Source: Zopfochytrium polystomum (lineage: Eukaryota; Chytridiomycota; Chytridiomycetes; Chytridiales; Chytridiaceae). Taken from it: DNA of 64,000 nucleotides. The translations under genes and the position numbers were made by a program. Under the pieces are notes generated by a model. The model saw only the letters and a list, made by a program, of their open reading frames with translations. It was not told the origin of the DNA and ran no database searches. Location: positions 62,001 to 126,000 of the forward strand of contig JAIVFJ010000153.1 in NCBI GenBank assembly GCA_025765615.1, read 5' to 3'. Of this stretch, positions 22,531 through 33,538 are shown in pieces. The number at the start of each line of letters is the position of its first letter. The first letter of the stretch is position 1.

Positions 22531-23645
22531 AGACGGGGACGGTGTCTGTTGTGAAAAACTTTTCTTTCTTTCTTTTTTTTTCTTTCCAAATTTATATTGT
22601 AAAATTTTTCAGGCAAATCAATTCAGATGCACCACACCTCTGAGTAGCACGGTGGTTGCAGTTGCTACAAGAGCAAGTAACTGGGAAATAATCCGAAAAA
22701 TATGAACATTCATACGCTGATAGAACTCAACAAGCTCTATCCGCTGGTGTCAGAGAATCATTGATTTTCCAAATTTCGCGGAGTGCCAAGCGAAAAACAC
22801 TATCTCAGGATAGGGGAAACGAGGCAACTCACCGTTATAGGAGCGCCTAGCAGTCGGCTTAGTGATACTGATTGCCAAGTTTCATGCTTGTACTGCTTGT
22901 AATGGTGGAGTTACAAGGGGATAAAGCTTTTTAACACCAAAGTGCACAACACATTTTTCTTAACTTTGTAAGGAGAAAAATTACCCTGGTACACAGGAAC
23001 CAAGTGGTCGAGTAGAGTTGAGAGTTCTTCAACTTTTGGCGCAAAATGAGCGTTCCTGGACCTCTGTGTGGTCAGCAGCAGGTCAGAGACGGGTTTCCTT
23101 AGTGGGTCGAGTACTGCGAAGTGGTACACCCCAAGTTATGCGTTTCTGGCCTGTTCAGCAGCACAAGACACAAAAGAAGAGTTGCTTTCAACTCTTTTTC
23201 CAGGAGGAATTGCTGAATTCGCTTGTTGCTCTTGAGGGTTAGGTCGGGTGTCATCGCAACTCAGCTCTATACACTGCTGAGTGTAAATTTGCTGGTTACA
23301 GATGGTTGGGGAGCGCAGCTCGAAAACCTTTCCTATAGCAAGAGCAAGTGTGAGGACGACAGGCTGTTGAGCCTGCGACCTCAAATAAAAAGTGTATACC
23401 CCGCTTTTTTAACTGATAACTTGTGAGGATTATCAATTTGACTCGACCAAACAACGCTTCACGAAAGTGATGTAACACGGCTGGACCCCATTTCTTATTA
23501 TGTTCATGGGTTATTATTGTCCCTGCAAGCCGAACCACTGAGATTTGGACTGTCTCTTAGCCGCAGCCATGTATATTATTCAGGTTATTATTACGCACTA
23601 AGTTGCAGGCCGAATGGCTCAGGCCGCTCTGCACTACTGGCCAGA

Positions 23646-23712
23646 GGCCCTCTAGCTCAGTGGTGTAGAGTGCTCCTTTCAATGGGAAAGGTGCTAAGTT
23701 CGAGACATGCTG
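23646..23712 (+). repeat. tRNA-like sequence (possible SINE head or tRNA pseudogene)
   Basis: CTAGCTCAGTGGTGTAGAGTGC has the D-arm and A-box pattern of a tRNA; CCTTT..AAAGG can form an anticodon stem; AGTTCGAGAC resembles a B box. The acceptor and T stems do not pair and the residue before the anticodon is not T, so it is not a functional tRNA gene. Confidence 0.45.
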
Positions 23713-24400
23713 GCAGTCACTGACTAAATGATGCAGAAATGCTAAGTTCTGCACAATGACTAAGCCCTGCCCCCTCACTTTTGGAAATGGATTAGGATGA
23801 TGTGCTTCAGTGGGTAGAAGTACAGAGTCCAGGTGTACACAGAGCTAACACAGAGCTGCTACATAAGCTACCATGATGAAAGGCCTCATGAAAGGGTATG
23901 AGATCATAGGGTTTTTTCTCCTTTCTTTATTGATGATTTTTACTTATTTTTTCAATTAGTAGTTTATCCTGTTTTTCCTGTTTTTACTGTTTTATCTTTT
24001 ATTTATTTGTTTGTTTGTTGTCTCTGTGTGTGTCTCTTTTCTTTTGTGGCTGTGAGTGACTGTCTTCCTCTTTTGCACCAACCAGCTCTCTCCATCTCCT
24101 CCATCTTTCTTGGCAGCTGATGCCAAGAAATGCTCCATGATTTTCTGAGCTGTCTTCCTTGTTTGATGGCTCAGCCCCATTGTTTGGTGACTCACTCCTC
24201 CTCTCTCTTCTTTGTTGTTTTATTTATTGTTTTGTTCTTTTGTTTATGTTTTCCCCTTTTTTCCCTTCCTTCTTCCTTCACCCTGCTGATTCCAACCCTC
24301 TCCTTTTTTAAGCAGCCCACCCCCCATTCTTGTTGCCCCTTAGAACCTGTACCTGAAGTCTTCTTGCCTGCCCTTATTCCTTCTCTGACTATGTGTATGA

Positions 24401-24417
24401 GCTGGGGGTGGCAGTCC
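24401..24417. repeat. Left 17-bp target-site duplication of the LINE
   Basis: GCTGGGGGTGGCAGTCC, identical to 31245-31261 on the other side of the LINE. Confidence 0.95.
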
Positions 24418-24747
24418 TTTTTTTTTTTTTTTTTTATTGTTCCAGCCCCAGAGGGGCTGGCGGGAAGAGAAAGAGCCATCAACGGTGAACCGTAATGGAC
24501 TACGTCCAGGTATCACCTCAGCAAACCCACCCCATGCGCTATGGACTTACAGGGTCATCAGGCATCTCCACCGCACATAAAGCCACAATGATCAAAGGAG
24601 AAGGGGAAAACACAGAATCAAGAAAATAGAGAAGTGAGTCTGAAGGATGTCAGTGTAAGAGAGGGGAGCATCTGTGAAAGATCGGAGGGTTGGGATAAGT
24701 CAGATTAGGCCGCAGCCCGTGTCAAGATTGAGAAGGGCAACAGTGGC

Positions 24748-27700
24748 TCAGTGAACGTCAGGGGGCTCAGCAGGAGATGGGTGACGAGTGGCTCTTGCTT
24801 GTTGGCGTGAGGGGAGTTGCATTGTGTGGTGAAGCCAGATAATGCCTGCAACAAGTTTTATGCGGCCGAGGTAGTGGTCAATCCATCTGGAAGAAGCCTT
24901 GGTGCGCAAAAGCCAGATGCCTGGGCAAGTGTCAGTGGAGTGCCGGCGACTACACGTGGTGCAGTGAGGTTGAGGGGGTTGTGAGGAGCTGTTACGAGTT
25001 CTGTGGGATGATGGAGTGGGAGGGAGGGAAGAGTTGATGTTTGGAGAAGACAGTGGGTGAGAGGCCGTGGAACGAGGGTGAGAGGCCTGGGAATTTGGTG
25101 GAGGGGATCTGCGGGGCTTGGAGCGCTTGTCAGAGGGCTTGATGGACTTTGACTTCTCCCAAGAGATAGTGTCGTCACAGCGGGGGATCCAAATAAGTTG
25201 ATGGGCGTCAAGAAGGAGCTGATGGAAAGCGGTGACAAGGGTTTTAAGGACAGAGGCAGCAGGGTTATCACGTGAGAATAAGGTGTCATAAAAGGATTGA
25301 GGGATGAAGCCACGAAGGAGGGAGGAAAAATTGATACAAGATTGATCATCAAAGAGAAATTCAGGGCGGGAGAGCCAGTAAATGGGATGGGCTTGGGGAG
25401 GAGAGCGACCATGAGGTGCAGGAGGAACAGAGGAGGAAAGAGTTTCAGCAAAGGTGTTGCGAATCATGGCAATGGCGTCAGCAGCTGCAGGGCATTGCCA
25501 GACATGCTCTGTGGTTTCCAGAGCGTGGTGGCATCGACGGCAGAGCCCATCAGGGTAGACTTGAGGGTGTCGTTGGTGTAGAACTTTTTGGGTGGGCAAA
25601 GTGTTGCTGAGGATTTGAAGTCGATACTTGCGACGAGCAGAGCCAGGGAGGGTGCCAAAGAGGGAAGAGGGTTTAATTCCAGAGTGGAGAACAAGAAATG
25701 TGGCTTCCCAATGAACTAGGTCAGGGTTGTGGGTGATGTGGGCAAAGGCTGAGGTGTTCAGAAGTGCAAAATGGTGAGAGAGACCTGTGAGGAGTCGCAG
25801 TTGTCGTCAAAGTTGGCCCAAGATGGGGGTATTTGAGATGAAGGCAGTGGCTGGGAGGATCTGTTGTGAGAGGATTGGTAACAAAGTTGGGTCGGAAGTC
25901 ATGGGTACAGATGATGCCAGCTTGTCTGCTCGTTCGTTGCCAGCGTCGCCGTTGTGTCCACGAACCCAGGAAACTTGTGGAGGGGGGCCAATCCAAGACT
26001 GTAGAGTGGCTGCAACACATGCCCAAAGGGTGGGGTGGGAAGTGGTGTGCAAAAGACGATGGAGGGAATCAGAGAGAGGAGGTGTGTTAAGCTCGCTGTG
26101 TGGATGGGGACTAAAGGAGTTTGGGGGAAAGAGTTTCTCAAAGGTGTGAACCACTCCAAGATTGTCAAGTCGAAAAGTGAGGGGCAGGGAAAGCTTTGCA
26201 GTGATGGTGAGGGCAGCAAGGAGAGCAGCAATTTCAGCAGTTGTGGAAGAGGCAGAGAGTGGAGGGAGGGCAAAAGAAAATTCAAAGTTAAGCTCAAGAC
26301 AAACAACAGAGCCAGCCATGAAGCCCTCCTCGCGAAGGGAGCCATCGGTGTCAAAGGTCAAGGATGGGTGGGTATGGGCAAGGTCAGCAGGGAGAAGGGG
26401 CACGTCCATTGGTTGATAGCAGGGATTTGTGAAGGGAGCTGGATTGAAAGTGGAGTGGCGGGAGGTGAGGAGTGGGAAAGGTGTGGGTGTGAAAACGGTG
26501 GTGGGGGAAGGTGAGTTAACAAAGAAGATGGGCTGGGAGGGTCGAGTTGCAGTAGCAGTTGTGCGGCTGCTGATGGGGACTGTGTAGGTGGAGTGTGCAA
26601 GGGAAGTTGGATTGTAGGGAGAGATGTGCTTGCTGCAGGGGTAAGAGAATGGGGGGGAGCCAATGGGGCAGCCAAGGCATTGAACCAAGTGGAAATTGTG
26701 GGAGGAAGGGTGAAGGCGTTCAGGGAGCCTGGAGTAGTGATGAGAAAGGAGTTGGGGGTTTGGGAGTGTGTGAGTCCAGTTAACAATGCGGAAGAATTCC
26801 ACTTGTGGTGGGGTCATCAGACGGAAAAAAACTGCCACGAGCAAGGGGGGGATGGTGAAGGGGATCCAAAGAAGATGGGTAAAAGGGATTGTAAAGAGGA
26901 CCATCAGGAGGGCTGTGGTAAAAGACTGGAGAGCCAAAGGTGGGAGCAGCAAAAATAAAGGTCTTAATGATGTGGTACACTTCACAGAGTTTGTCAGGGA
27001 GAGAGCTGTCTTTGTAAGAAGGACTGGTGAGGCAGAGGTCAAAAAGTTGTTCAAAAAAGAAGACTGAGTGTGAACGGAGAGTGGGAAGCACTTTGAGAAA
27101 AATATGCCAAGGAACTAATGAGTTGATGGAGTGAGCATGAACAGAAAATAGGGGTGGACCAGAGTATTGGAAGGATGTTTGTTGGTTAAAAAGGAGGGGA
27201 ATGAGAGACTTGGTGAAGTGTTTTTTTGGCTGGGACAAGGGTAAGGGATGTGAGAAAACTGGAGCTCCAGAGGCCAGGTCAAGTTGGAGGCGGTGCATCA
27301 TGATACGGCTTATGTGGCCAATGAGAGAGGGGGAGTTCAAGCGAGAGTTGAGGTCAACAATCATGTCAGAGCAGTATTCATTGTAAAAGTCAGGGAAGTT
27401 ATGGGTCATGGGGTGATGGAGGAGGGCATTGGGAAAAGAGGTGCAGTAGCCAACCAGGCGTTTGAAGGTTTTGCGACAGAGTGTGGTGAGGTTGTTGAGG
27501 AAAGTACGGGGGAGAATGGCAGTTTTCCACAGAAAGCGGACGCGTGGGAGGAGAACGTTACGGATGAGGTAAGAAGCAATTTTGTCACCCATCTTTTTGT
27601 GTTTGATAATGTCGAGGAAATTGGTGGTGGTGGAAAGGATTTGCTGCTGTGCTGCTGAGCTCATACCGTCTGCTGTGAAGTAGTTGCCTAAGTGTCGAAA

Positions 27701-28800
27701 GGTGGTGTTTGGCGGGTGGATGGGAAGGACTGTGGTGCCCCAGTTGATGTTGGCACGTCAATCTATCTTTGGTGCTACTGAGGAGGTTCCCTTGTGAGGA
27801 AGGAACTTTTTGCCAAGCCGAAGCAGTAACTCATGAAATGATGTGGAGAGTGTGTCAAGGTGGCTGACGAGGAGTGATGCACGTTCTGGAGAGGGGTATT
27901 GAAAGGGTAGGGATGGAGAATGGAGGAACTCAAGCTCGGAGGGGGGCAAGCTCAACTGAGACGGCTGAAGTGTAATTGTCGAGTTGCTCCTCTGAAGCTT
28001 CCAGGGGTTTGATGACCTGCCGGCGCAGAGGGGAGAAGGGAAAAGTGTGGAAGGGGGAGGAAGCAAGAATTATGTTGAAGGGGAGGTGGTCTGAAGTGTC
28101 AGTGAGATGGGGCTCTTCAAGTGGAGAAGAAATGTTAGCTTCAGTGATGTAGTCAAGAGCAGGGGGTGAGAGCCAAATGCTGTCCAAACGAGAGGAGTAG
28201 GAGCCAGCAGTGTGTGTGTAAGAGGGTAAGTCTGGGTGCAGGTGTCGAAAGGAATCAACAAAGCCTTTCAGGGAGAGGGTGGGGAGGAACCCATGGCGGG
28301 AAGTAGGTGTGGGGACTCTGGTGGAGTGGTCAAGGGGGTCAGTGATGGCATTCCAGTCACCAAACCAGTAGGCTTGGTGGGGTGAGGTGGAGTCAGATGA
28401 GGCAAGAGAGTTGCACCATTTTTGCAAGTCAGGGAATTTCTCAGATTGGGGTCAGCAGGCCAGTAAATATTTCGCAGGAGGATGGAGCGTCGAGCAAAAG
28501 ATAAGGTGAGGGCAATGGCACGAGTTCCAAAATGGGAGACGTCAGTGATGTGTGGTGCCAGGGAAGATGAAATGATGAAACCAACGCCAGCGTGACAGGA
28601 GGGGGTGGAGGATATGAAGAAACCTTTGTAATTCCTAGTGATGTGACGAATGGAGTGGGTGGCCTCTGTGTCAGAGCAGCCAGTTTCTTGAATGGCAAGG
28701 ATGGTGGTTTTGGTGTGATCGAGCCAGTGGAAGATAGATGCAGCCTTGGTGGGGAAGGCACGACGGATGTTCCAAGTTGCAAAGCGAGGGAGGGGTGGTG
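24748..28800 (-). pseudogene. LINE ORF2: endonuclease, truncated RT, RNase H, C-terminal zinc region
   Basis: Endonuclease motifs in order: ATWNIR, LAIQETGC, YWFGDWNAI, SSRLDSIWLS and TSDHLPF (about 28780 to 28090). After KKFLPHKGTSSVAPKID, a stop near 27760 abuts INWGTTVLPIHPPNTTFRHL then GNYFTADG, which belongs after the RT palm; no (F/Y)xDD box occurs, so the palm is deleted. RNase H follows: LTFDTDGSLREEGFMAG, TTAEIAALLAAL, FRLDNLGVV, then VSWVRGHNGDAGNERADKLA (about 26360-25880), keeping D-E-D-D. The end has LCRRCHHALETTEHVWQCP. Frameshifts separate several blocks. Confidence 0.88.
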
Positions 28801-28883
28801 GTGTTGGGGGGTGGTGTGCAAGACACAGGGCTAGTTGACATAGTTGACTAAGGGGTGCAGGAAGTCCTGCTAATAATGTCTCT

Positions 28884-28921
<38 letters not shown>
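28884..28921. repeat. 38-bp T homopolymer inside the LINE
   Basis: Lies between ORF1 and ORF2; on the element's own strand it is an internal A-tract. The LINE relic at 1-1240 has a shorter T-tract at the same point. Confidence 0.9.
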
Positions 28922-28922
<1 letters not shown>

Positions 28923-28989
28923 GAGAGATAAGAGTGATATCAATAGCAAAGGGGCTTTCACAAAAAAAAAAAAAAGATAAGAATATTGG

Positions 28990-30619
28990 TCAAGTTGAGG
29001 CAGTGTTCCTAGTTTTTGAGGCAGTTTTTGGGGCAGGTTTGGGGGCAGTTCTGTTGGGAGGAGTTGAAGAGGAACTGGAGCTTGAGTGTGTGGTGACAGC
29101 TGATCGAGCTGGGACAGTAGTAGTAGAAGAAGGTTCAGCGGAGGAACGGTCGTCAAGGTCCTCATCAATCTGGTCATTGTATTTCAACCATTCTTCAATT
29201 GTCCGGAGGCGAGAGCTGAGGAGCTGGGTGGTTGTGTCCACTGTCGTGAGGCGGCTGTCCAATTGTGCAGTGAGTGGCTCCAGTGTGGTGACTCGCTGAT
29301 TTAGGTTGTGGATGGCGCCAGCATGGTTTTTGAGTGAAGTGTCCACGTTGGCTGCAGCAGCTGCAAGTCTCTGAATGTCGTGGTCCACCTTTGCTAAGCC
29401 GTGTTCCAGTGCTGCAGGGATTGGCTCAAGTTGGGAAAGCTGAGTGGTGAGTTTTTGGATGTCAGTGCGTACTGTTGTCTGATGCTCTTTCAGCTCTGTG
29501 CGCAAGGAGGTCTGTTGTGCGAGAAGCTGTTGCTGGATGTTTTCAAGGACCTTCAAAATTGACTGCAGCTGTGGAGGAGGGACAGGAGGGGGGAGCAGGC
29601 AGGACAGGTGGGGGAGTTGTGGTGTCAGGAGGGGCCTGAGCTGTCTGGCTGTTGTCTTTGGAATCTGCTGAAGTGGCTTGGTTAAGGAGGGAGCCAGAGG
29701 GGCGGCCAGTTTTGCAAGATTGAGAGGTATGGTTGGAGTTTCCACAACGGCGACAGCAGGGGAAGGGAGTGAAATCTTCCTTTTGGAGTGGGTGAAATGG
29801 GAGTGCACGGCCATTGAAGACAACTGATTGGTTAGTTTTTTGCAACATCAATGCGCGGGTTGTAAAAACAAAATGGGCAGACGACGAAAGGCCAGCAGTG
29901 CCCTTTGCTGAGTTGAAGAATCCTGGAATGCGAACTGACGTGCACCCAAACTCATATTGGATGGCCTCAAGGTCATAGATACTTGTGGAGCGACGAATGT
30001 TATAAAGGACAGCTGTGCGTTGCTTTTCATCGCTGATTCGCCGCTGGTTTTCTGCAGAAGGTTCCAGTGGTCGAATAGTGACACCTGCACCCATAATAGT
30101 TATGAACTGAGGGGGATTGTGAGGAGGGCCGTCAAAAAGAACTGTGGCAGATGCGGAGGCAGAAAGCTGGTGGTGTGCAAAATGAATAGCCATTATGGAG
30201 CCGCACGAGGATAAAGCAGAGGTGATTGCATGACGCAGGGAGTCCTTTTGCTCATCAAAGTTCTTTCTAGTAGTTCCAGGAGCCAGGTGTTGGAGTACGA
30301 GTTGGTTGGTAGGTTCGTTGGTGAATTCTGTGGCAGCAGCTGGTAGTCGACAGGTGTAAGAAAATTTAATGTGTGGGGATGTGGTCTGAAGACGGGCAGC
30401 CTGTTCGTTTGACAAAGGATGCAGAAGGCGGAGCGAGTAAGAAGTCTGGTCCTTTGAGAGCAAGGGCCGCTGTCGGATGGTGAGGTCGCAAGTGGAGAGA
30501 AAGCGTAGGATGTCAAGTTCAGTGAGTGGGGCAATAGTGGGGTCTGGCTGAGTGGTGATTGTCAATATGTGTTGATCAGCGTGGGTGCCGAAGAACGTGG
30601 AGGGAGGTGAGCTGCTCAT
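28990..30619 (-). pseudogene. LINE ORF1 (nucleic-acid-binding protein), frameshifted
   Basis: From the likely ATG at 30619 (MSSSPPSTFFGTHADQHILT) the frame runs to a zinc knuckle CCRRCGNSNHTSQSC (C-x2-C-x4-H-x4-C) near 29740-29700 and ends at 29543. A second frame then carries a long coiled coil (LEHGLAKVDHDIQRLAAAAA; DTTTQLLSSRLRTIEEWLKY) to 28990. The switch lies in a G-rich run at about 29575-29600, so a slippage indel is likely. ORF1 proteins bind LINE RNA. Confidence 0.78.
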
Positions 30620-31244
30620 GAAATAGGGGGGTGCCAATCCCAATTCAGCACAAAGGTTGTGATGTGGTTGCAATGTGGTTGTGGTGGTGAAGGAGGAAAG
30701 TGATTGCTGGAGGCAATCTGGCAGCAATCTGAAGTCAATCTGACGATGATCTGACGACAATCGGATGATTATCTGGCAATCTGACAAGAATTGGGCGTTC
30801 TGGTAATAATCTGGAGTCAATCTGGCGACAATCTGATGATGATATGATGATCTGGAGGCAATCTGACGAAAATCTGACGTTGACCTGACAATGATGTGAC
30901 AATCTGACGAAGATCTGACGTCAATCTGACGATCTGGAGTCAATCTGATGAAGATCTGATGTCAATCTGATGATCTGGAGTCAATCTGACGTTGACCTGA
31001 CGATGGTCTGACGATCTGATGAAGATCTGACGTCAATCTGGCAGTGGCAAAGCGGTGGGGGGGTGGTGGTGGAGGGTTCTGGAGTCAATCTGAAGTCGAT
31101 CTGATGATGATCTGACGATCTGACGTTGATCTGGCAGTGGGAAGGCGGTGGAGGGGCGGTGGCAAGGTGGTGGGGGGTGGTGGTGGTGGTGGAGGGTGCA
31201 GTCTTGAGTGTCTCTTGACAAGGTTTCCTCGAGGAATTCCTTTT

Positions 31245-31261
31245 GCTGGGGGTGGCAGTCC
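31245..31261. repeat. Right 17-bp target-site duplication of the LINE
   Basis: Identical to 24401-24417, marking the 5' end of the LINE at 31244 and suggesting a near-complete 5' end. Confidence 0.95.
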
Positions 31262-32580
31262 CCTGGTGTGACAGGAGAATTGGTTCTCTTGGCCATTTAT
31301 GGCAGTGTGCTGGGTTCAAGTCCCAATGCACCTCACCATTCTGCACATACTGTTTAGGCTGGTCTGGGGTAGGAGCTACTTGATGATGGACAGTGGGAGG
31401 GTAAAACTGTGGTAGTGCCTCGCCGGTTCCTGTCAATACATCACTTCAAATCCAGGTCTCTCAAGGTGATATGAATGAGTTGGCTGGTCAGGTATTATGT
31501 GGTGGTATGGTCTCTCTGGTATTCCTCCCTGTCCCTGGTGATGGTTCCTTTGGCCTTTGGTGGGCCTGGTTCGCTGGGTTCAGACCCTCTTCCTTTCATG
31601 CTAATACCTGTGGTTGTCTTTGGTGTCTTCCTTGTGTGTGGGAGTGGGTATTGACCTTCCTTGCTTCTAAGACAGGTTATTCTCTCTGGCTTTGCGAGGC
31701 AGAGGTCTGTCTCCTGGTAGGATGAAGCAAGAAGAGTCCCACTGTCTCCCACCCTGGTTGCACCCTCTCCCTTGGATTGAGTTGGAACACTCTCCTTGGA
31801 GTGAGACAAGTTGTGTCTGGTTCTGTTAAGTGGAAAACAGTTCTGATTTGGTTCAACAGGCACCTCTGCACACTAACTGTTCCTTGTGTCTGCCCTTTGT
31901 CTCTCAAACCCCCTCCAACTCAGGGTTTGACTTGTTGTTTATTTCTTTTGTTGTTTCTTTTGATGGGTTGTAGTGGCTTGTCACTCCCCTTACCGATTCA
32001 GTCGGTCTTACCGATCCAGTCGGTTCTGTCTCTGGTCTAACTTGGCTTTGGCCTTGTGCCCCAGATGAAACCCTTCTGTGTCTTGCACCAGAGGATTATG
32101 CTTTCTTTTGTGATTGTGTCTGTTTCATGCTTTGGTGTGAGAAACCCCTCTTTTGTGTTAGAGATTTATTTGTGTTTTTCTTGGGCTTTTTAAGACTTCA
32201 AATACACTTTCCTGTCTAGTGCCCCTAGACACTTTCCTTTTGCCCCTTTTCATTAGTCAGGATTGGTATTTAGGTCCATGCTCTAGTTTCCACCTATAGC
32301 CCTAGGTGAGGAGTTAGAGAGCACAGTCTCACACAAGGTACTGTTAACCTTTTTAGCTCTGAGGAGTGCGAGGTATTTCCGCGAATTTTGCTGAAACCAT
32401 ATAGTTTAATTAAGGAAACTGCATTTTGCATAACAAGCACGCAGAGTCTCAATCATGAATAGTTAGAGAACAGCGTAAAGTATCTTTTCCAACCCAGTAT
32501 TCACGAGGTTTTGGAATTCTTTGTAATCAAAAGGTCATAAACGATTTTGATTAGAAACACATTTTAGAGGAACACTGGGG
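31262..32580. other. LTR-like debris, no recognisable gene
   Basis: CT/TG-rich sequence, with GGTTCAAGTCCC at 31313-31324 inside a hairpin (GTGC..GCAC) resembling a tRNA T arm. ACAGTCTCACACA near 32323-32335 recalls the end of the family B LTR. ORFs at 31471-32040 have no family resemblance. Confidence 0.4.
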
Positions 32581-32699
32581 TTTTCTACAATTAACCAGCA
32601 GCTCCTTGCTTCTCACAAGTATCTTTTAAGCATAACTGTGGGAGTGGATACGCTCCTGAGCAAAGGTTAGCTTTGTTGGCATTGTCAACAAGGTAGCAG

Positions 32700-32860
32700 A
32701 TTAAAATCTGGCTGTAGCACCTGATTCTACATATAAACTTTGCATGGACCAGCTTGCAGACCTCCTCACCAAGCCACATGGACGTGACAAGGTCTATGAG
32801 GGCCAGACTCTACTGAGAAACCAAGATGATACCTGCAACGCCACAAGAAAATCCTAGAGA
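32700..32860 (+). pseudogene. Copia polyprotein C-terminal fragment
   Basis: Reads MDQLADLLTKPHGRDKVYEG, the usual copia C terminus, then a stop shortly after. Upstream RNase H sequence is not recoverable. A polypurine tract and LTR start follow 400 bp downstream. Confidence 0.7.
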
Positions 32861-33250
32861 CAAGATCAAAATGACATGAGGAACATATTCGACAAAAGGG
32901 TATCAAGAAGAAGGAATGGAAGAACTTGGACCATGCTGTGGCATGGAAGGCGCGGCTGGTGAGCAAAGGGAAATCAGCAGGTTAGGCCCAACAGGGAGGG
33001 GGAGGGCACTGGACAAACTTTTTTTTACCTTTTGCCTTATTTGGCTCTTCATGTATTTTCTATTCCAACCCTTTTGAAGTTCACTCCTCAGCAGCGTTTT
33101 CCCAGATATTTTCACTTCCTTTCCCTGCCACGGTTTTCCCAGATCAGCCAATTGATTTGGGTTTTTCATCTGAGCAGGGGCTTCAAGCACCCTTCCCCAG
33201 TTTCTTACCTCTGGAGGGTTTTGTTTGAAGTCTGGGAAGGGCACGTGTGC

Positions 33251-33538
33251 AAGGGGGAGTGTTGGAATATGCCCCCTCGCAATTATTCAGTGAGAAAAAA
33301 AATAAGTTGATCACAGACTTGACTTGTCACACACTCTTGCGACCACCATCAACACCAATCAAACAATCGCCTTCCACCATCGTCTCATCTCACTGCCAGA
33401 TTTCAACAATTCCAACACTTTTATTATTTTTTACCTTTCTTTTTTTTTTTTTTTTTTTTGGCTTACTTCTTTCATTTCTCGATTGAATCGCGCAATCAAT
33501 CGCACCACCACACGACACCACACCTGCCCACATATACT
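33251..33538 (+). mobile_element. Polypurine tract and truncated copia LTR upstream of the aldo/keto reductase
   Basis: AAGGGGGAG at 33251-33259 precedes TGTTGGAATATGCCCC, matching the tract-plus-LTR arrangement at 6261-6271. The LTR end is not recognisable before the ATG at 33539; a T-tract lies at 33440-33459. Confidence 0.5.

Larger units (their letters stand above)
24418..31244 (-). mobile_element. LINE (non-LTR retrotransposon) with ORF1, endonuclease and RNase H; RT palm deleted
   Basis: 6.8-kb minus-strand insertion flanked by a perfect 17-bp duplication. It ends in a T-tract at 24418-24437, the poly(A) tail on the minus strand. Order 5' to 3': GATCTG-rich leader (about 31240-30620), ORF1 with a CCHC knuckle and coiled coil, a 38-bp T-tract, ORF2 endonuclease, RT thumb region, RNase H, and a C-terminal CCHC-like domain. 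RNase H in a LINE suggests the I/Tad1-type groups. Truncated relatives lie at 1-1240, 40856-42326 and 62966-63109. Confidence 0.92.

Noticed and set aside
26035..27067. Plus-strand Gly/Glu-rich ORFs over the LINE
   Set aside because: They are antisense to the RNase H and thumb region of ORF2, which has specific motifs on the minus strand.
30700..31130. GATCTGACGTCAATCTGACG repeats as a CRISPR array
   Set aside because: Units are irregular, without constant spacers, lie in the 5' leader of a eukaryotic LINE, and no cas genes are present.
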